Source: a virus
IMG/VR virus record: IMGVR_UViG_3300037882_000774
Location: 1-22,544 of that record
Strand: one strand, 5' to 3'
DNA: 22,544 nt
Part shown: one piece after another, positions 13,574-20,085 of the stretch
How positions within the stretch are numbered: position 1 is the first letter of the stretch
How the letters are laid out: every line of letters begins with the position of its first letter
Position numbers and translations under genes: made by a program
Notes under the pieces: generated by a model
What the model was told of the DNA's origin: nothing
What the model saw: the letters and a program-made list of their open reading frames with translations, nothing else
Database searches by the model: none

Positions 13574-13708
13574 ATGATGTCTCGCATGAAAGTCATCAAG
13601 ACGCGCCGCTTCCGACTGTGCTTCAAGCATGTCGTGATCACCGCTGTCGCTGTGCTTGTTGCAGTCAGTGCTCTGCTGGAATTGGCCCGCTGGATAGCAA
13701 GTCCGTAG
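13574..13708 (+). CDS. Tiny single-span membrane protein (44 aa)
   Basis: ATG 13574 (or the adjacent ATG 13577) opens a 44-residue ORF: a strongly basic N-terminus (KVIKTRRFRLCFKH, residues 6-19), then one hydrophobic span at about residues 20-35 (VVITAVAVLVAVSALL) and a short tail LARWIASP. The positive-inside pattern predicts a cytoplasmic N-terminus. No strong Shine-Dalgarno is seen, and a competing 55-residue ORF (13564-13731) in another frame is Cys-rich and less protein-like. The membrane-type composition and its place between two other small membrane-protein genes support it, but translation is not certain. It could be a holin partner or antiholin. Confidence 0.45.
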   Translation: MMSRMKVIKTRRFRLCFKHVVITAVAVLVAVSALLELARWIASP

Positions 13709-13720
13709 CGTGGGTGCCCC

Positions 13721-14092
13721 GTGGAGTGTGATGACTCCACAGCGCTGGCATTCCTTGCAGTCATTGCAGTTGCAACTGCAATTGCCTCTTGGCATCTTGT
13801 ACAGCCGATCTATCAAGCTCGATTCATACGCCTCAGAAAAATACTAGAGAGCGTCATGCTTAGGCTTGAAGAGGCTCGCCGCTACGTTGAGCGTGACCGA
13901 GCCATTGAGCAAAAGAAATATGAACGGCAACGCTTTCAGATTCTGACTTCGCGCGAGCGCTTGGCAGAACTTGAAGATCTGTTTAGGTCATACCTCCTGA
14001 CGCAGCAAAGCATTGACGCAATGGCTGCTGCAAATCTCACGAACAGGGCACGTGAGTCGCTTGCAAGTGACTTCGGCGAACTCAGAGATTGA
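13721..14092 (+). CDS. Membrane-anchored coiled-coil protein, spanin-like topology (123 aa)
   Basis: GTG 13721 starts a 123-residue protein with an N-terminal hydrophobic segment at about residues 8-27 (ALAFLAVIAVATAIASWHLV). A long charged helix region follows to about residue 90, rich in Glu, Arg and Leu (LEEARRYVERDRAIEQKKYERQR), and is expected to form a coiled coil. An N-terminal anchor plus coiled coil is the topology of an inner-membrane spanin (Rz type), but no embedded or following lipoprotein gene (Rz1 type) was found, so the assignment is only by shape. The ribosome binding site is weak, and no ATG exists in this frame before the membrane segment. The protease gene begins 76 bases after its stop. 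Confidence 0.6.
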   Translation: MECDDSTALAFLAVIAVATAIASWHLVQPIYQARFIRLRKILESVMLRLEEARRYVERDRAIEQKKYERQRFQILTSRERLAELEDLFRSYLLTQQSIDAMAAANLTNRARESLASDFGELRD

Positions 14093-14168
14093 CGCATTGG
14101 GTGCTTCGAAAGATGAGCACTTTCAGGTGTCGCTACAATTACGTCGAAATCGATCACAAGGCCGACAC

Positions 14169-15470
14169 ATGAGTGACCACGCTGCACGATCTGCGCTTTC
14201 GCGAATGCACTTGCGCGAACTCGCCGTGGCTGCCCATTACACGGGCATCGCCTCTGATCTGCGCATGTTGGCAATGGTGAAGTCCGACGAAGCGGAACAA
14301 GCCTTCATGGCTCGCCGAATCGAACTGGTGACAGCCTACGGCATGACCCCTGTTCAACAGACCAAGCCGTTTGCATTCAGCAGTGGCATCGCGGTCATTC
14401 CGGTGCACGGCACGCTGATCAACCGATTCGGCTACTCGTGGAGTTTCGTCACCGGGTACAACTTCATTCGCCAACAGACAGCATTGGCCGGGCAAGATCC
14501 TGACGTTCTCGGCATCGTCTATGACCACAACACCTACGGCGGTGAGGCTGCCGGCTGCTTTGAATGCTCGGCCGATCTGAAGCAACTGGCCAACGGCAAG
14601 CCCACACTTGCCGTCGTTGACAGCAACTCCTACAGTGCGGGCATGGCGTTGGCTGTCGGTGCTGATCAGATTGCAGTCACCCCGAGCGGTGGCGTCGGCT
14701 CGATCGGTGTTGTCGCAATGCATGTCTCCTACGAGAAGATGCTTGAGGACGTTGGACTCAAGGTCACGTTCATTCACGGTGGCGCCCACAAGGTCGACGG
14801 CAATCCGTACGAGGATTTGCCCGATGCGGTGAAGGCCGACATCCAGAAAAGCATTGACGTTTCATACGCAGCTTTCGTCTCTCTCGTGGCCAAGGGCCGC
14901 AAGATGGACGAGAAGGCCGTCCGTGCCACAGAGGCACGCACATTCAGGGCTGAGGACGCGTTGTCTCTCGGCCTGATTGATGCCGTCGCAACGCCTCAAG
15001 AGGCGGTGCGGGCATTCCTGGGCGAGCTATCCGGCTCGAATCCGCAACCACGCAAGAAGGAGGACGCTATGTCCGATGCAGCGAAGCCGGGCGCCGACAA
15101 CAAGGCCGCCCCGGAAGAACTGGCAAAGGCGCAAGCCGATGCCACCAAGGCGGAACGCGCTCGCGTTTCTGGCATCCAGACCTGCGAAGAAGCCAAGGGC
15201 CGCGAAACCCTGGCATCGCACCTGGCGTTCAAGACCGACATGACGGTGGATCAGGCCAAGGAGATCCTTGCCGCTGCGCCCATCACGGCAACCGACCCGA
15301 AGGCCACAGGCGGCAACGTCTTCAAGGAAGCCATGGACAAGGGCACGCACCCGAACGTGGGGGCCGAAGGCGGCGGTCAAGGCGGCGGCAACGGGCAAAG
15401 CGTTTCGTCGCGCATCCTGGCCAACGCGCGACTTGCAGGCGTCACCGGCATCAAGCCGGCGAAGCACTGA
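14169..15470 (+). CDS. S49 family capsid maturation protease (lambda gpC-like), with C-terminal scaffold region
   Basis: This 433-residue protein has the S49 (SppA/SohB-like) serine protease fold of lambda gpC in its first 290 residues. The nucleophile is predicted as Ser156 in NSYSAGMALA. The general base is Lys208 in GGAHKVDGNPYEDLP, 52 residues later, the normal Ser-Lys dyad spacing. GGVGSIGVV (174-182) is the conserved strand and loop between them. Residues 301-433 are Ala/Glu/Lys-rich and correspond to a scaffold domain that is also made separately (see 15069-15470). The enzyme degrades scaffold and trims head proteins inside the prohead. ATG 14169 has AAGG about 7 bases upstream. The frame is open to 14013, but that part overlaps the previous gene and does not resemble the family. 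Confidence 0.92.
   Translation: MSDHAARSALSRMHLRELAVAAHYTGIASDLRMLAMVKSDEAEQAFMARRIELVTAYGMTPVQQTKPFAFSSGIAVIPVHGTLINRFGYSWSFVTGYNFIRQQTALAGQDPDVLGIVYDHNTYGGEAAGCFECSADLKQLANGKPTLAVVDSNSYSAGMALAVGADQIAVTPSGGVGSIGVVAMHVSYEKMLEDVGLKVTFIHGGAHKVDGNPYEDLPDAVKADIQKSIDVSYAAFVSLVAKGRKMDEKAVRATEARTFRAEDALSLGLIDAVATPQEAVRAFLGELSGSNPQPRKKEDAMSDAAKPGADNKAAPEELAKAQADATKAERARVSGIQTCEEAKGRETLASHLAFKTDMTVDQAKEILAAAPITATDPKATGGNVFKEAMDKGTHPNVGAEGGGQGGGNGQSVSSRILANARLAGVTGIKPAKH
15069..15470 (+). CDS. Capsid scaffolding protein, nested in frame in the protease gene (lambda Nu3-like)
   Basis: An internal ATG at 15069 (Met301 of the protease) would produce a 133-residue protein identical to the protease C-terminus. 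It is preceded by AAGGAGG at 15057-15063 with a 5-base spacer, the best Shine-Dalgarno seen in the window, so internal initiation is expected. The product has an acidic/basic helical region rich in Ala, Lys and Glu (PEELAKAQADATKAERARVS), a middle helix TVDQAKEILAA, a Gly-rich linker and a basic C-terminal tail ending GIKPAKH that could bind the capsid protein. Lambda Nu3 is made in exactly this way from the C gene. The scaffold role follows from this arrangement and from the capsid gene downstream; no sequence motif proves it. Confidence 0.85.
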   Translation: MSDAAKPGADNKAAPEELAKAQADATKAERARVSGIQTCEEAKGRETLASHLAFKTDMTVDQAKEILAAAPITATDPKATGGNVFKEAMDKGTHPNVGAEGGGQGGGNGQSVSSRILANARLAGVTGIKPAKH

Positions 15471-15502
15471 TCCAGCACATCAACTGAGCCAAGGAGAAAA
15501 TC

Positions 15503-15871
15503 ATGGCTGTGAATGACATCGCGGGCGCCGCGACCTACGCCGGTCTGACCCCGCAGCAACTGCTGGCCGGCGACATGCCGATGAAGACGGACGCGGGTGC
15601 CGCTGCCGCCGACATCACCAAGTACCAACTCTGCGCCCTTCTGGCTGCAGGGACGCTCACGCCGTTCGTCACTGGCACCCACACCGCAGCACAAGCCGTG
15701 CTGGCGATGCAGGCGGCCCTGACGGGCCAACAGTGTGTCTACGCTCACACCGGCATCTTCAATGATGCGATCGTGACGTGGCCTGCTGGTGCCGCACTTG
15801 ACACCTACGTTGAGCGTCGGGCCTTCTTCACCGGCACTTTCAAGGTGTCGAAGCTGTATCCGTCCGTCTGA
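15503..15871 (+). CDS. Head decoration protein (lambda gpD-like)
   Basis: This 122-residue protein lies between the scaffold and the major capsid genes, where lambda has D. It is consistent with the family: a flexible N-terminal end, a Gly/Ala/Thr-rich beta-tulip core with no charge clusters, the segment GTHTAAQAVLAMQAALTGQQ in the middle, and FNDAIVTWPAGA then YVERRAFFTGTFKV at the end. gpD (110 aa) adds as trimers to the expanded capsid and stabilises it against DNA pressure. ATG 15503 has an AAGGAG ribosome binding site 6 bases upstream, a strong one that fits high expression. Confidence 0.88.
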   Translation: MAVNDIAGAATYAGLTPQQLLAGDMPMKTDAGAAAADITKYQLCALLAAGTLTPFVTGTHTAAQAVLAMQAALTGQQCVYAHTGIFNDAIVTWPAGAALDTYVERRAFFTGTFKVSKLYPSV

Positions 15872-15908
15872 TCGACGCTGACAGCAACTCAACCGAAAGG
15901 AATCGATC

Positions 15909-16970
15909 ATGACGATCACTGTCCCGTACGACACCGCAGAACTCTTGGAGGTGTCGAGCCAGATCAAGACGATCCAGCCGTTCTGGCTGTCCTTCTTCCC
16001 GCGTGTCATCACCTTCGAGACGCAGGAAATCTTCTTCGACAAGGTGGACCAGGACTATCGCCGGCTCGCGCCGCTGGTGGTTCCGAACGTCCAAGGCCGC
16101 AACATGACGGTCGGCGGGTACACCTCGCTGTCCTTCAAGCCGGCCTACGTCAAGCCCAAGCACGCCATTGACCCGAACATGGTGATCGAGCGTCGTGCGG
16201 GTGAGGCACTGGGCAGCGGCAGCCTGTCCCTGGAACAACGCAAGGACGCCTCGGTTGCCGAGATCCTGCGCATCCATGACGCGCTGCTGACCAATCGCGA
16301 AGAATGGCTGGCCTCGAAGGCCCTCATCGACGCTTCGGTCACGCTGTCGGGTGAAGACTACCCGAGCACCACGGTGGCCTTCCAACGGCATGCTTCGCTG
16401 ACCTACACCTTGACTTCCGGCGCCCGTTGGTCGCAGACCACGGCACTGCCGTTGACCGACATCCTGAATGCCCGGGTGAACGCCAACAACCGCAGCGGTG
16501 CTCGCATCCGCAAGTTGGTTTTCGGCGGCACGGCATGGAGTTACTTCAGCGCGCATGCCAACGTCAACCTCTACGGCACCAATGGCCTGCTTGATCGCAG
16601 CATCGGCGGCATCACCGGTGAGGTGCAACGCATGTGGGACGGCTACGAGGGCCAGGAATTCATGGGCTTCCTGTCGGGCTCGCAGGGCGGCGGCCGGTTG
16701 GAATTGTGGGTCGACACCAGCAAGTACGTCGATGATGCAGGGTCCGAACAGTTCTTCTTGGAACAGAAGACCGTCGTCGGCGTGTCGGAAGTTGAAGGCA
16801 TCCGCTGCTACGGCGCCATCAAGGACTTTGACCGCCTCATGGCCGTCTCGCGGTTCCAGAAGTCCTGGCGCCAAGAAGACCCGTCCGTCGAGTACGTCTT
16901 GAGCCAGTCGGCGCCGCTGATGGTGCCAAAGAAGCCAAACGCCTCTTTCAAGATCATCACTTCGGACTGA
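15909..16970 (+). CDS. Major capsid protein (lambda gpE family)
   Basis: This 353-residue protein is of the lambda gpE type (341 aa in lambda). Recognisable segments are FPRVITFETQEIFFDKVD (residues about 30-47), followed by LAPLVVPNVQGR. The N-terminal part also has YVKPKHAIDPN, where the chain enters the E-loop and spine helix. The long helix QRKDASVAEILRIHDALLTNREEW is followed by the P-domain and A-domain; a late strand reads CYGAIKDFDRLMA and the end is KKPNASFKIITSD. It forms the HK97-fold T=7 shell together with the decoration protein. ATG 15909 has a strong GAAAGGA ribosome binding site 7 bases upstream. A UUCG hairpin follows the gene. Confidence 0.94.
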   Translation: MTITVPYDTAELLEVSSQIKTIQPFWLSFFPRVITFETQEIFFDKVDQDYRRLAPLVVPNVQGRNMTVGGYTSLSFKPAYVKPKHAIDPNMVIERRAGEALGSGSLSLEQRKDASVAEILRIHDALLTNREEWLASKALIDASVTLSGEDYPSTTVAFQRHASLTYTLTSGARWSQTTALPLTDILNARVNANNRSGARIRKLVFGGTAWSYFSAHANVNLYGTNGLLDRSIGGITGEVQRMWDGYEGQEFMGFLSGSQGGGRLELWVDTSKYVDDAGSEQFFLEQKTVVGVSEVEGIRCYGAIKDFDRLMAVSRFQKSWRQEDPSVEYVLSQSAPLMVPKKPNASFKIITSD

Positions 16971-16988
16971 TCTTCGGCGTGACCGAAT

Positions 16989-17012
16989 GAGGGCGGCCTT
17001 CGGGTCGCCCTC
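16989..17012 (+). terminator. UUCG hairpin after the major capsid gene
   Basis: The arms 16989-16998 and 17003-17012 pair over 10 bp, including one G-U pair, around a TTCG tetraloop, followed by TATCTC. It is 18 bases beyond the capsid stop. Because the remaining tail genes are on the same strand without an obvious new promoter, it probably lowers downstream transcription or protects the abundant capsid mRNA rather than fully stopping it. Confidence 0.75.
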
Positions 17013-17044
17013 TATCTCAACCCAACCGAACCCAAGGACAGAAC

Positions 17045-17275
17045 ATGAAGCGCGTACCCCTGCAAAGCATCGTGGTCCAACGCAAAGGCGCAGCATTCAG
17101 CCCGCCCATCGGTGAACCCTTCGAGTTCACTGCCGAAGAGGTGAAGACTATCACCTCGGTCAATCCCGATGCCATTGGCACGGAAGCCGTTGTCGACGTT
17201 GCCGAAGCCAAGCCGCCTGCCGGCGAAGCCAAGCCGCCTGCCGGCGAAGCCAAGCCGCCTGCCGCGGATCTCTGA
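17045..17275 (+). CDS. Small protein in the lambda FI position with tandem AKPPAGE repeats
   Basis: This 76-residue protein begins with a strand-forming segment MKRVPLQSIVVQRKG, continues with an acidic helix FTAEEVKTITSVNPDAIG, and ends in three copies of a seven-residue AKPPAGE unit (the last one changed to AKPPAAD). It stands exactly where lambda has FI, between the capsid and FII genes. FI (132 aa) is a DNA packaging accessory protein, but the sequence shows no specific match, so only the position supports that. The acidic and proline-rich C-terminus is likely unstructured. ATG 17045 is preceded by a weak purine stretch CCCAAGGACAGAAC. The stop overlaps the next gene by one base (TGATG). 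Confidence 0.65.
   Translation: MKRVPLQSIVVQRKGAAFSPPIGEPFEFTAEEVKTITSVNPDAIGTEAVVDVAEAKPPAGEAKPPAGEAKPPAADL
17204..17266 (+). repeat. Three 21-bp tandem repeats inside the small FI-position gene
   Basis: Units at 17204-17224, 17225-17245 and 17246-17266 begin GAAGCCAAGCCGCC. The first two are identical over 21 bases and the third differs only at its end (CCGCG instead of CCGGC). They encode the AKPPAGE-type repeats and keep the reading frame, so their number can change by slippage without breaking the gene. Confidence 0.9.
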
Positions 17276-17634
17276 TGCCATTCGACTTCGCCGCTGCGAA
17301 GGCCACGGCACGCCGGGTGGTTCAAACCACGTTCGGCGTGCAGGCGTTCTACACGGACGATGTGATCAATACCTTTGTCGAGACTCGCGTGCGCTGGCAC
17401 AACCGACTTGCTCGCCCCGTAGGTGGCGACATGACAGACGGCGGCTACGCGGAAGTGATTGAAGGTATTGATCGGATCGTCCTGATCCCTGAAACAGTCG
17501 ACGGATACCCGATTGATCTGCGGCGCAACGGTGTTGTCCGCGTGCCATCTCTGCTTGAAGCCGAGTTCATTCTTGAGCACAAGGAGCCGGTGACCGGCCC
17601 GCTTGAGGAAGCATGGGCGGTGACTCGCAAATGA
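17275..17634 (+). CDS. Head-tail joining protein, FII-like
   Basis: This 119-residue protein has the length of lambda gpFII (117 aa) and lies next to FI-position and Z-like genes. It starts PFDFAAAKATARRVVQTTFG, followed by RPVGGDMTDGGYAEVIEGIDRIVLIPETVD and a strand-rich second half (RVPSLLEAEFILEHKEPVTGPLEEAWAVTR). The helix-then-beta layout and the terminal strand pattern EFIL.HKEP.TGP fit the FII-type connector that completes the head neck under gpW and accepts the tail. ATG 17275 shares one base with the previous stop (TGATG). Its own stop falls inside the start region of the Z-like gene. The assignment rests on length, layout and order rather than on a strong motif. Confidence 0.75.
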   Translation: MPFDFAAAKATARRVVQTTFGVQAFYTDDVINTFVETRVRWHNRLARPVGGDMTDGGYAEVIEGIDRIVLIPETVDGYPIDLRRNGVVRVPSLLEAEFILEHKEPVTGPLEEAWAVTRK

Positions 17635-18236
17635 CCGCAACGATCATCGCAGCAGGACTCAGCGACTTTGCGAAGTTCGTTGAACAGTTGCCCGACCTGG
17701 CGGTTGAGGCTGCCTACCTTGCCGTGAATGAGGCGGCTCGGGACACAGTTCCTGCGATCAAGCGGCGCATGCGTCAGCAGATCAACTTCCCGGCGAGTTA
17801 TCTCAACAAGGATCGCCTTGGGGTTCGACGCAAGGCGACCAAAGACCGCCTTGAGGCTGTGATCAGTGGCCGCGATCGGCCCACCTCGCTTGCCCGGTTC
17901 GCCGAAGGCGCGACGCGCCAGAACACCCGCGGGCGCCCGATCACGGTGAAGGTGAAGACCGGACATCAGACCCGCCTGAATCGCGCCTTCATCGTCGACC
18001 TGAAGAATGGCAACAAGGGCCTGGCGATCAGGCTACCAAAGGGCGAGACGCCGAACTCCGCGTACAAGCCTGTGCCGTTGACCCGAGGCGGCGGCAAAGA
18101 GACCGGCGCATGGCTGCTGTACGGGCCTTCCGTCGATCAGGTGATGAAGGGGGTCTCAGGCGAGGTGTCGGGCGACATCGGTGAGATGCTCAGTCGCAAC
18201 TTCTTGCGTCAACTGTCGAGGTTGACCCGTGGCTGA
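17613..18236 (+). CDS. Tail completion / minor tail protein Z-like
   Basis: This 207-residue protein occupies the lambda Z position and has the features of that family (192 aa in lambda). A helical N-terminal part (FAKFVEQLPDLAVEAAYLAVNEAAR) is followed by a positively charged middle with RRMRQQINFPASYL and LGVRRKATKDRLEAVISG, and by a strand-rich section (TVKVKTGHQ, AFIVDLKNG, LAIRLPKG). It ends with a helix that carries GDIGEMLSRNFLRQLSRL. Z-type proteins act at the tail terminus during head-tail joining. ATG 17613 has GAGGAA close before it; ATG 17631, which overlaps the FII-like stop (ATGA), is an equally possible start and gives 201 residues. It overlaps the next gene by 8 bases. Confidence 0.78.
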   Translation: MGGDSQMTATIIAAGLSDFAKFVEQLPDLAVEAAYLAVNEAARDTVPAIKRRMRQQINFPASYLNKDRLGVRRKATKDRLEAVISGRDRPTSLARFAEGATRQNTRGRPITVKVKTGHQTRLNRAFIVDLKNGNKGLAIRLPKGETPNSAYKPVPLTRGGGKETGAWLLYGPSVDQVMKGVSGEVSGDIGEMLSRNFLRQLSRLTRG

Positions 18237-18759
18237 TTCATATCGCCTGGTGGTCCTGAAGCGGCTCACTGCGCTGCTTGAAGGCACGCCTCTCACCCCG
18301 TATGACGGGATCACCTTGCCTGCTACCTTGGCGGGTGTCGTCTTTCGCGGGCGAGTTGCCTACGGTGAGAATGACCCCGACGTGTTGGTCTCGATCCTTG
18401 AATCGCCACGAGACCTTGGGTCACAACATCTTGATGACGGCACGCGCACCGAACTATGGTCGCTCGCCATTCAAGGGTGGTGCCCTGACGACAAGAAGAA
18501 TCCAACTGACCCGCTCTACGGCTTTGCCGATGATGTGGAGCGTCGCTTGTCGCGCGTTACGATTCAATCTCGCGGTACAGGCTACCCGAAGTATCCCGAG
18601 AACTACATGCTCGGTGCTGCAATTGACGGCAACGGGTCATTGATCACCAAGTTTCAGATTGGCAGGCCGAGCATTCGACCTCCCACTGAAGGCGTTTCGA
18701 GCAAGGCGTTCTTCTACCTCCCGGTGCAAGTCGGCATGGCTCGAATCTCGGTTGAGTAA
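18229..18759 (+). CDS. Tail terminator protein, U-like
   Basis: GTG 18229 starts a 176-residue protein in the lambda U position. It has a first helix SYRLVVLKRLTALLEG, a strand-loop part VFRGRVAYGENDPDVLVSILESP, a central strand with TELWSLAIQGWCPDD, a helix FADDVERRLSRV, and a last strand FYLPVQVGMARIS. That alpha-beta pattern is typical of the tail terminator fold (lambda gpU, 131 aa), which forms a hexameric ring capping the tail tube. The central loop insertion (roughly residues 105-145) makes it longer than gpU. GTG is the only start with a fitting ribosome binding site (GAGG about 9 bases upstream), and it overlaps the preceding gene. Confidence 0.7.
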   Translation: MADSYRLVVLKRLTALLEGTPLTPYDGITLPATLAGVVFRGRVAYGENDPDVLVSILESPRDLGSQHLDDGTRTELWSLAIQGWCPDDKKNPTDPLYGFADDVERRLSRVTIQSRGTGYPKYPENYMLGAAIDGNGSLITKFQIGRPSIRPPTEGVSSKAFFYLPVQVGMARISVE

Positions 18760-18802
18760 AATTCAGCCGCTGTTTCCCTCAACTCTCCACTAGGAGTCTG
18801 CA

Positions 18803-19624
18803 ATGCCCATCACGTCCGATCAAGGCGGAAAGAACTACACCCTCGGCCGTGGCCGGCTGTACTTCTCCCGTTTCACACCCGCGCAGGTTTCTGCCGGCAT
18901 CACCGCATCAACGCAAGGCGAAGGTGAGCGCTTCTTCGGCAACGTGCCCGAGATGTCGATCACCTCGAATGAAGAGACCCTTGACCACTTCGCTTCGACG
19001 GGCGGCATCCGCGTCAAAGACGACTCGGTGTCCCTGCAGTTGGACCGCACCGGCTCCTTCACCACCGACAACATCGACTTGCCGAATCTGGCGCTGCTGT
19101 ACCTGGGCGACAACCCGGCAACGCTGACGCAGGCGTCCATCACGGCTGCAACCTGGACGGTGACCGCCAAGCGCGGCATGTTCTACCAAATCGGTGAATC
19201 GAGTGTCTTGCCCAGTGGTGTGCGCAACGTCAGCACCATCATCGTCAAGACGGGCTCGCCTGGCTTTGCGACGACGGTGACCCAATCGGGCAACTACGAA
19301 GTCGACGAAGCGCTCGGCCGGCTGTACATCATCCCGGGCGCCCCGGGCATCGCCGACAACACGATCATCCAGGTGACCTACAACGCGGCGGCCGGCACGC
19401 GCAGCCAAGTCGTGGCCAAGTCGCAGTCGATCTACGGTGCACTCCGCTGGGTGGCTGACAACCCGAAGGGCACGAACTTCGACATGCTGATGCCGTACGT
19501 CAAGCTCTCGCCGAACGGGGATTACAACCTGCTGGGCGACGACTGGCAGTCGATGTCGTTTTCCTTCGAGGCGCTGACCAAGGGCGACCTGGCCACGATG
19601 TACCTGGACGGCCGGCAGGCTTGA
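18803..19624 (+). CDS. Major tail (tube) protein
   Basis: This 273-residue protein lies in the lambda V position and has the composition of a tail-tube subunit: Thr, Ser and Gly rich, with many strands and few charges. Segments of note are NYTLGRGRLYFSRF (residues 11-24), ERFFGNVPEMSITSNEETLDHF (near 42-63), DDSVSLQLDRTGSFTTDNI, and LRWVADNPKGTNFDMLMPYVKLSPNGDYNLLGDDWQSMSFSFEAL at the end. Pairs of beta sheets with a C-terminal WQSMSFSFEAL strand are usual for tube proteins, which form stacked hexameric rings that set the tail diameter. ATG 18803 follows a TAGGAG ribosome binding site 6-7 bases upstream, and a 43-base gap separates it from the U-like gene. I see no separate Ig-like domain of the lambda gpV type. 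Confidence 0.82.
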   Translation: MPITSDQGGKNYTLGRGRLYFSRFTPAQVSAGITASTQGEGERFFGNVPEMSITSNEETLDHFASTGGIRVKDDSVSLQLDRTGSFTTDNIDLPNLALLYLGDNPATLTQASITAATWTVTAKRGMFYQIGESSVLPSGVRNVSTIIVKTGSPGFATTVTQSGNYEVDEALGRLYIIPGAPGIADNTIIQVTYNAAAGTRSQVVAKSQSIYGALRWVADNPKGTNFDMLMPYVKLSPNGDYNLLGDDWQSMSFSFEALTKGDLATMYLDGRQA

Positions 19625-19647
19625 TGTCCTGACCTTCTGGGTGACGC

Positions 19648-20085
19648 ATGCCTCTCGCCGGCTATCAGCCTGAAACGCGCGAAATTCAGATCGGCAGGGG
19701 GCAGTCCGTGGAGATCCGCGGGCTGTCCCTCAATCACCTTGCCGTTCTCATTCGCGAGCACTTCCCTGACCTTGACGGCATCGTTGAGATGTTCCAAGGG
19801 GGGGCTAATTTCGAGAAGGCTTCAATCGAGGCTGTCGTGCTTGCGATCGTGTCGCAGGCACCCGGGCTCGCCGCGAACCTGATCGCGTTGGCGGCCGGCG
19901 AAGGGGATGCGTCTGATGCCGAGAAACTCCCTGGTCCAGTTCAGGTGAAGATCCTGAGTGCGATCGGGGAACTCACATTCACCGAAGTCGGTGGCGTGGG
20001 AAAAGCGATGGAGATGCTCGCGGCTCTCCTGAAGCGGACGGAAGTGACCGAGGTACTCGCGAGGGTTCGTCAGACAACCGAGTAA
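19648..20085 (+). CDS. Tail assembly chaperone (lambda gpG-like), frameshift donor
   Basis: This 145-residue protein directly precedes the tape measure region and has the size of lambda gpG (140 aa). It is helical after an N-terminal strand with QIGRGQSVEIRGLSL and has the segments HLAVLIREHFPDLDGIVEMF, FEKASIEAVVLAIVSQAPG and VQVKILSAIGELTF. It ends LARVRQTTE. gpG-type chaperones coat the tape measure protein and recruit tail tube subunits. Codons 118-119 are GGA AAA inside the slippery GGGAAAA, so part of the ribosomes will continue in the -1 frame to make the longer G-T product. ATG 19648 is preceded by GGGTGA; no other Met fits. Confidence 0.85.
   Translation: MPLAGYQPETREIQIGRGQSVEIRGLSLNHLAVLIREHFPDLDGIVEMFQGGANFEKASIEAVVLAIVSQAPGLAANLIALAAGEGDASDAEKLPGPVQVKILSAIGELTFTEVGGVGKAMEMLAALLKRTEVTEVLARVRQTTE

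Noticed and set aside
13564-13731. 55-codon Cys-rich ORF overlapping the 44-residue membrane ORF
   Set aside because: It has no good ribosome binding site and an unlikely composition (many Cys and His in a short stretch), while the other frame gives a clean basic-plus-hydrophobic membrane protein. It was considered as an Rz1-like candidate but has no lipoprotein signal.
13000-13764. Minus-strand open frame of 254 codons
   Set aside because: It covers three + strand membrane-protein genes, its sequence is Arg/Ser/Thr-rich and no ribosome binding site supports it.
14013-14168. 52-codon N-terminal extension of the capsid protease
   Set aside because: It would begin with TTG inside the preceding coiled-coil gene and has no similarity to S49 proteins; ATG 14169 has a ribosome binding site.
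14154-14789. Minus-strand open frame of 211 codons
   Set aside because: It lies opposite the S49 protease domain with its Ser and Lys motifs; a shadow frame.
15840-17096. Long minus-strand open frame of 418 codons
   Set aside because: It is opposite the major capsid gene, which has a clear family match. The long opening is explained by GC-rich codon bias and the protein has no recognisable features.
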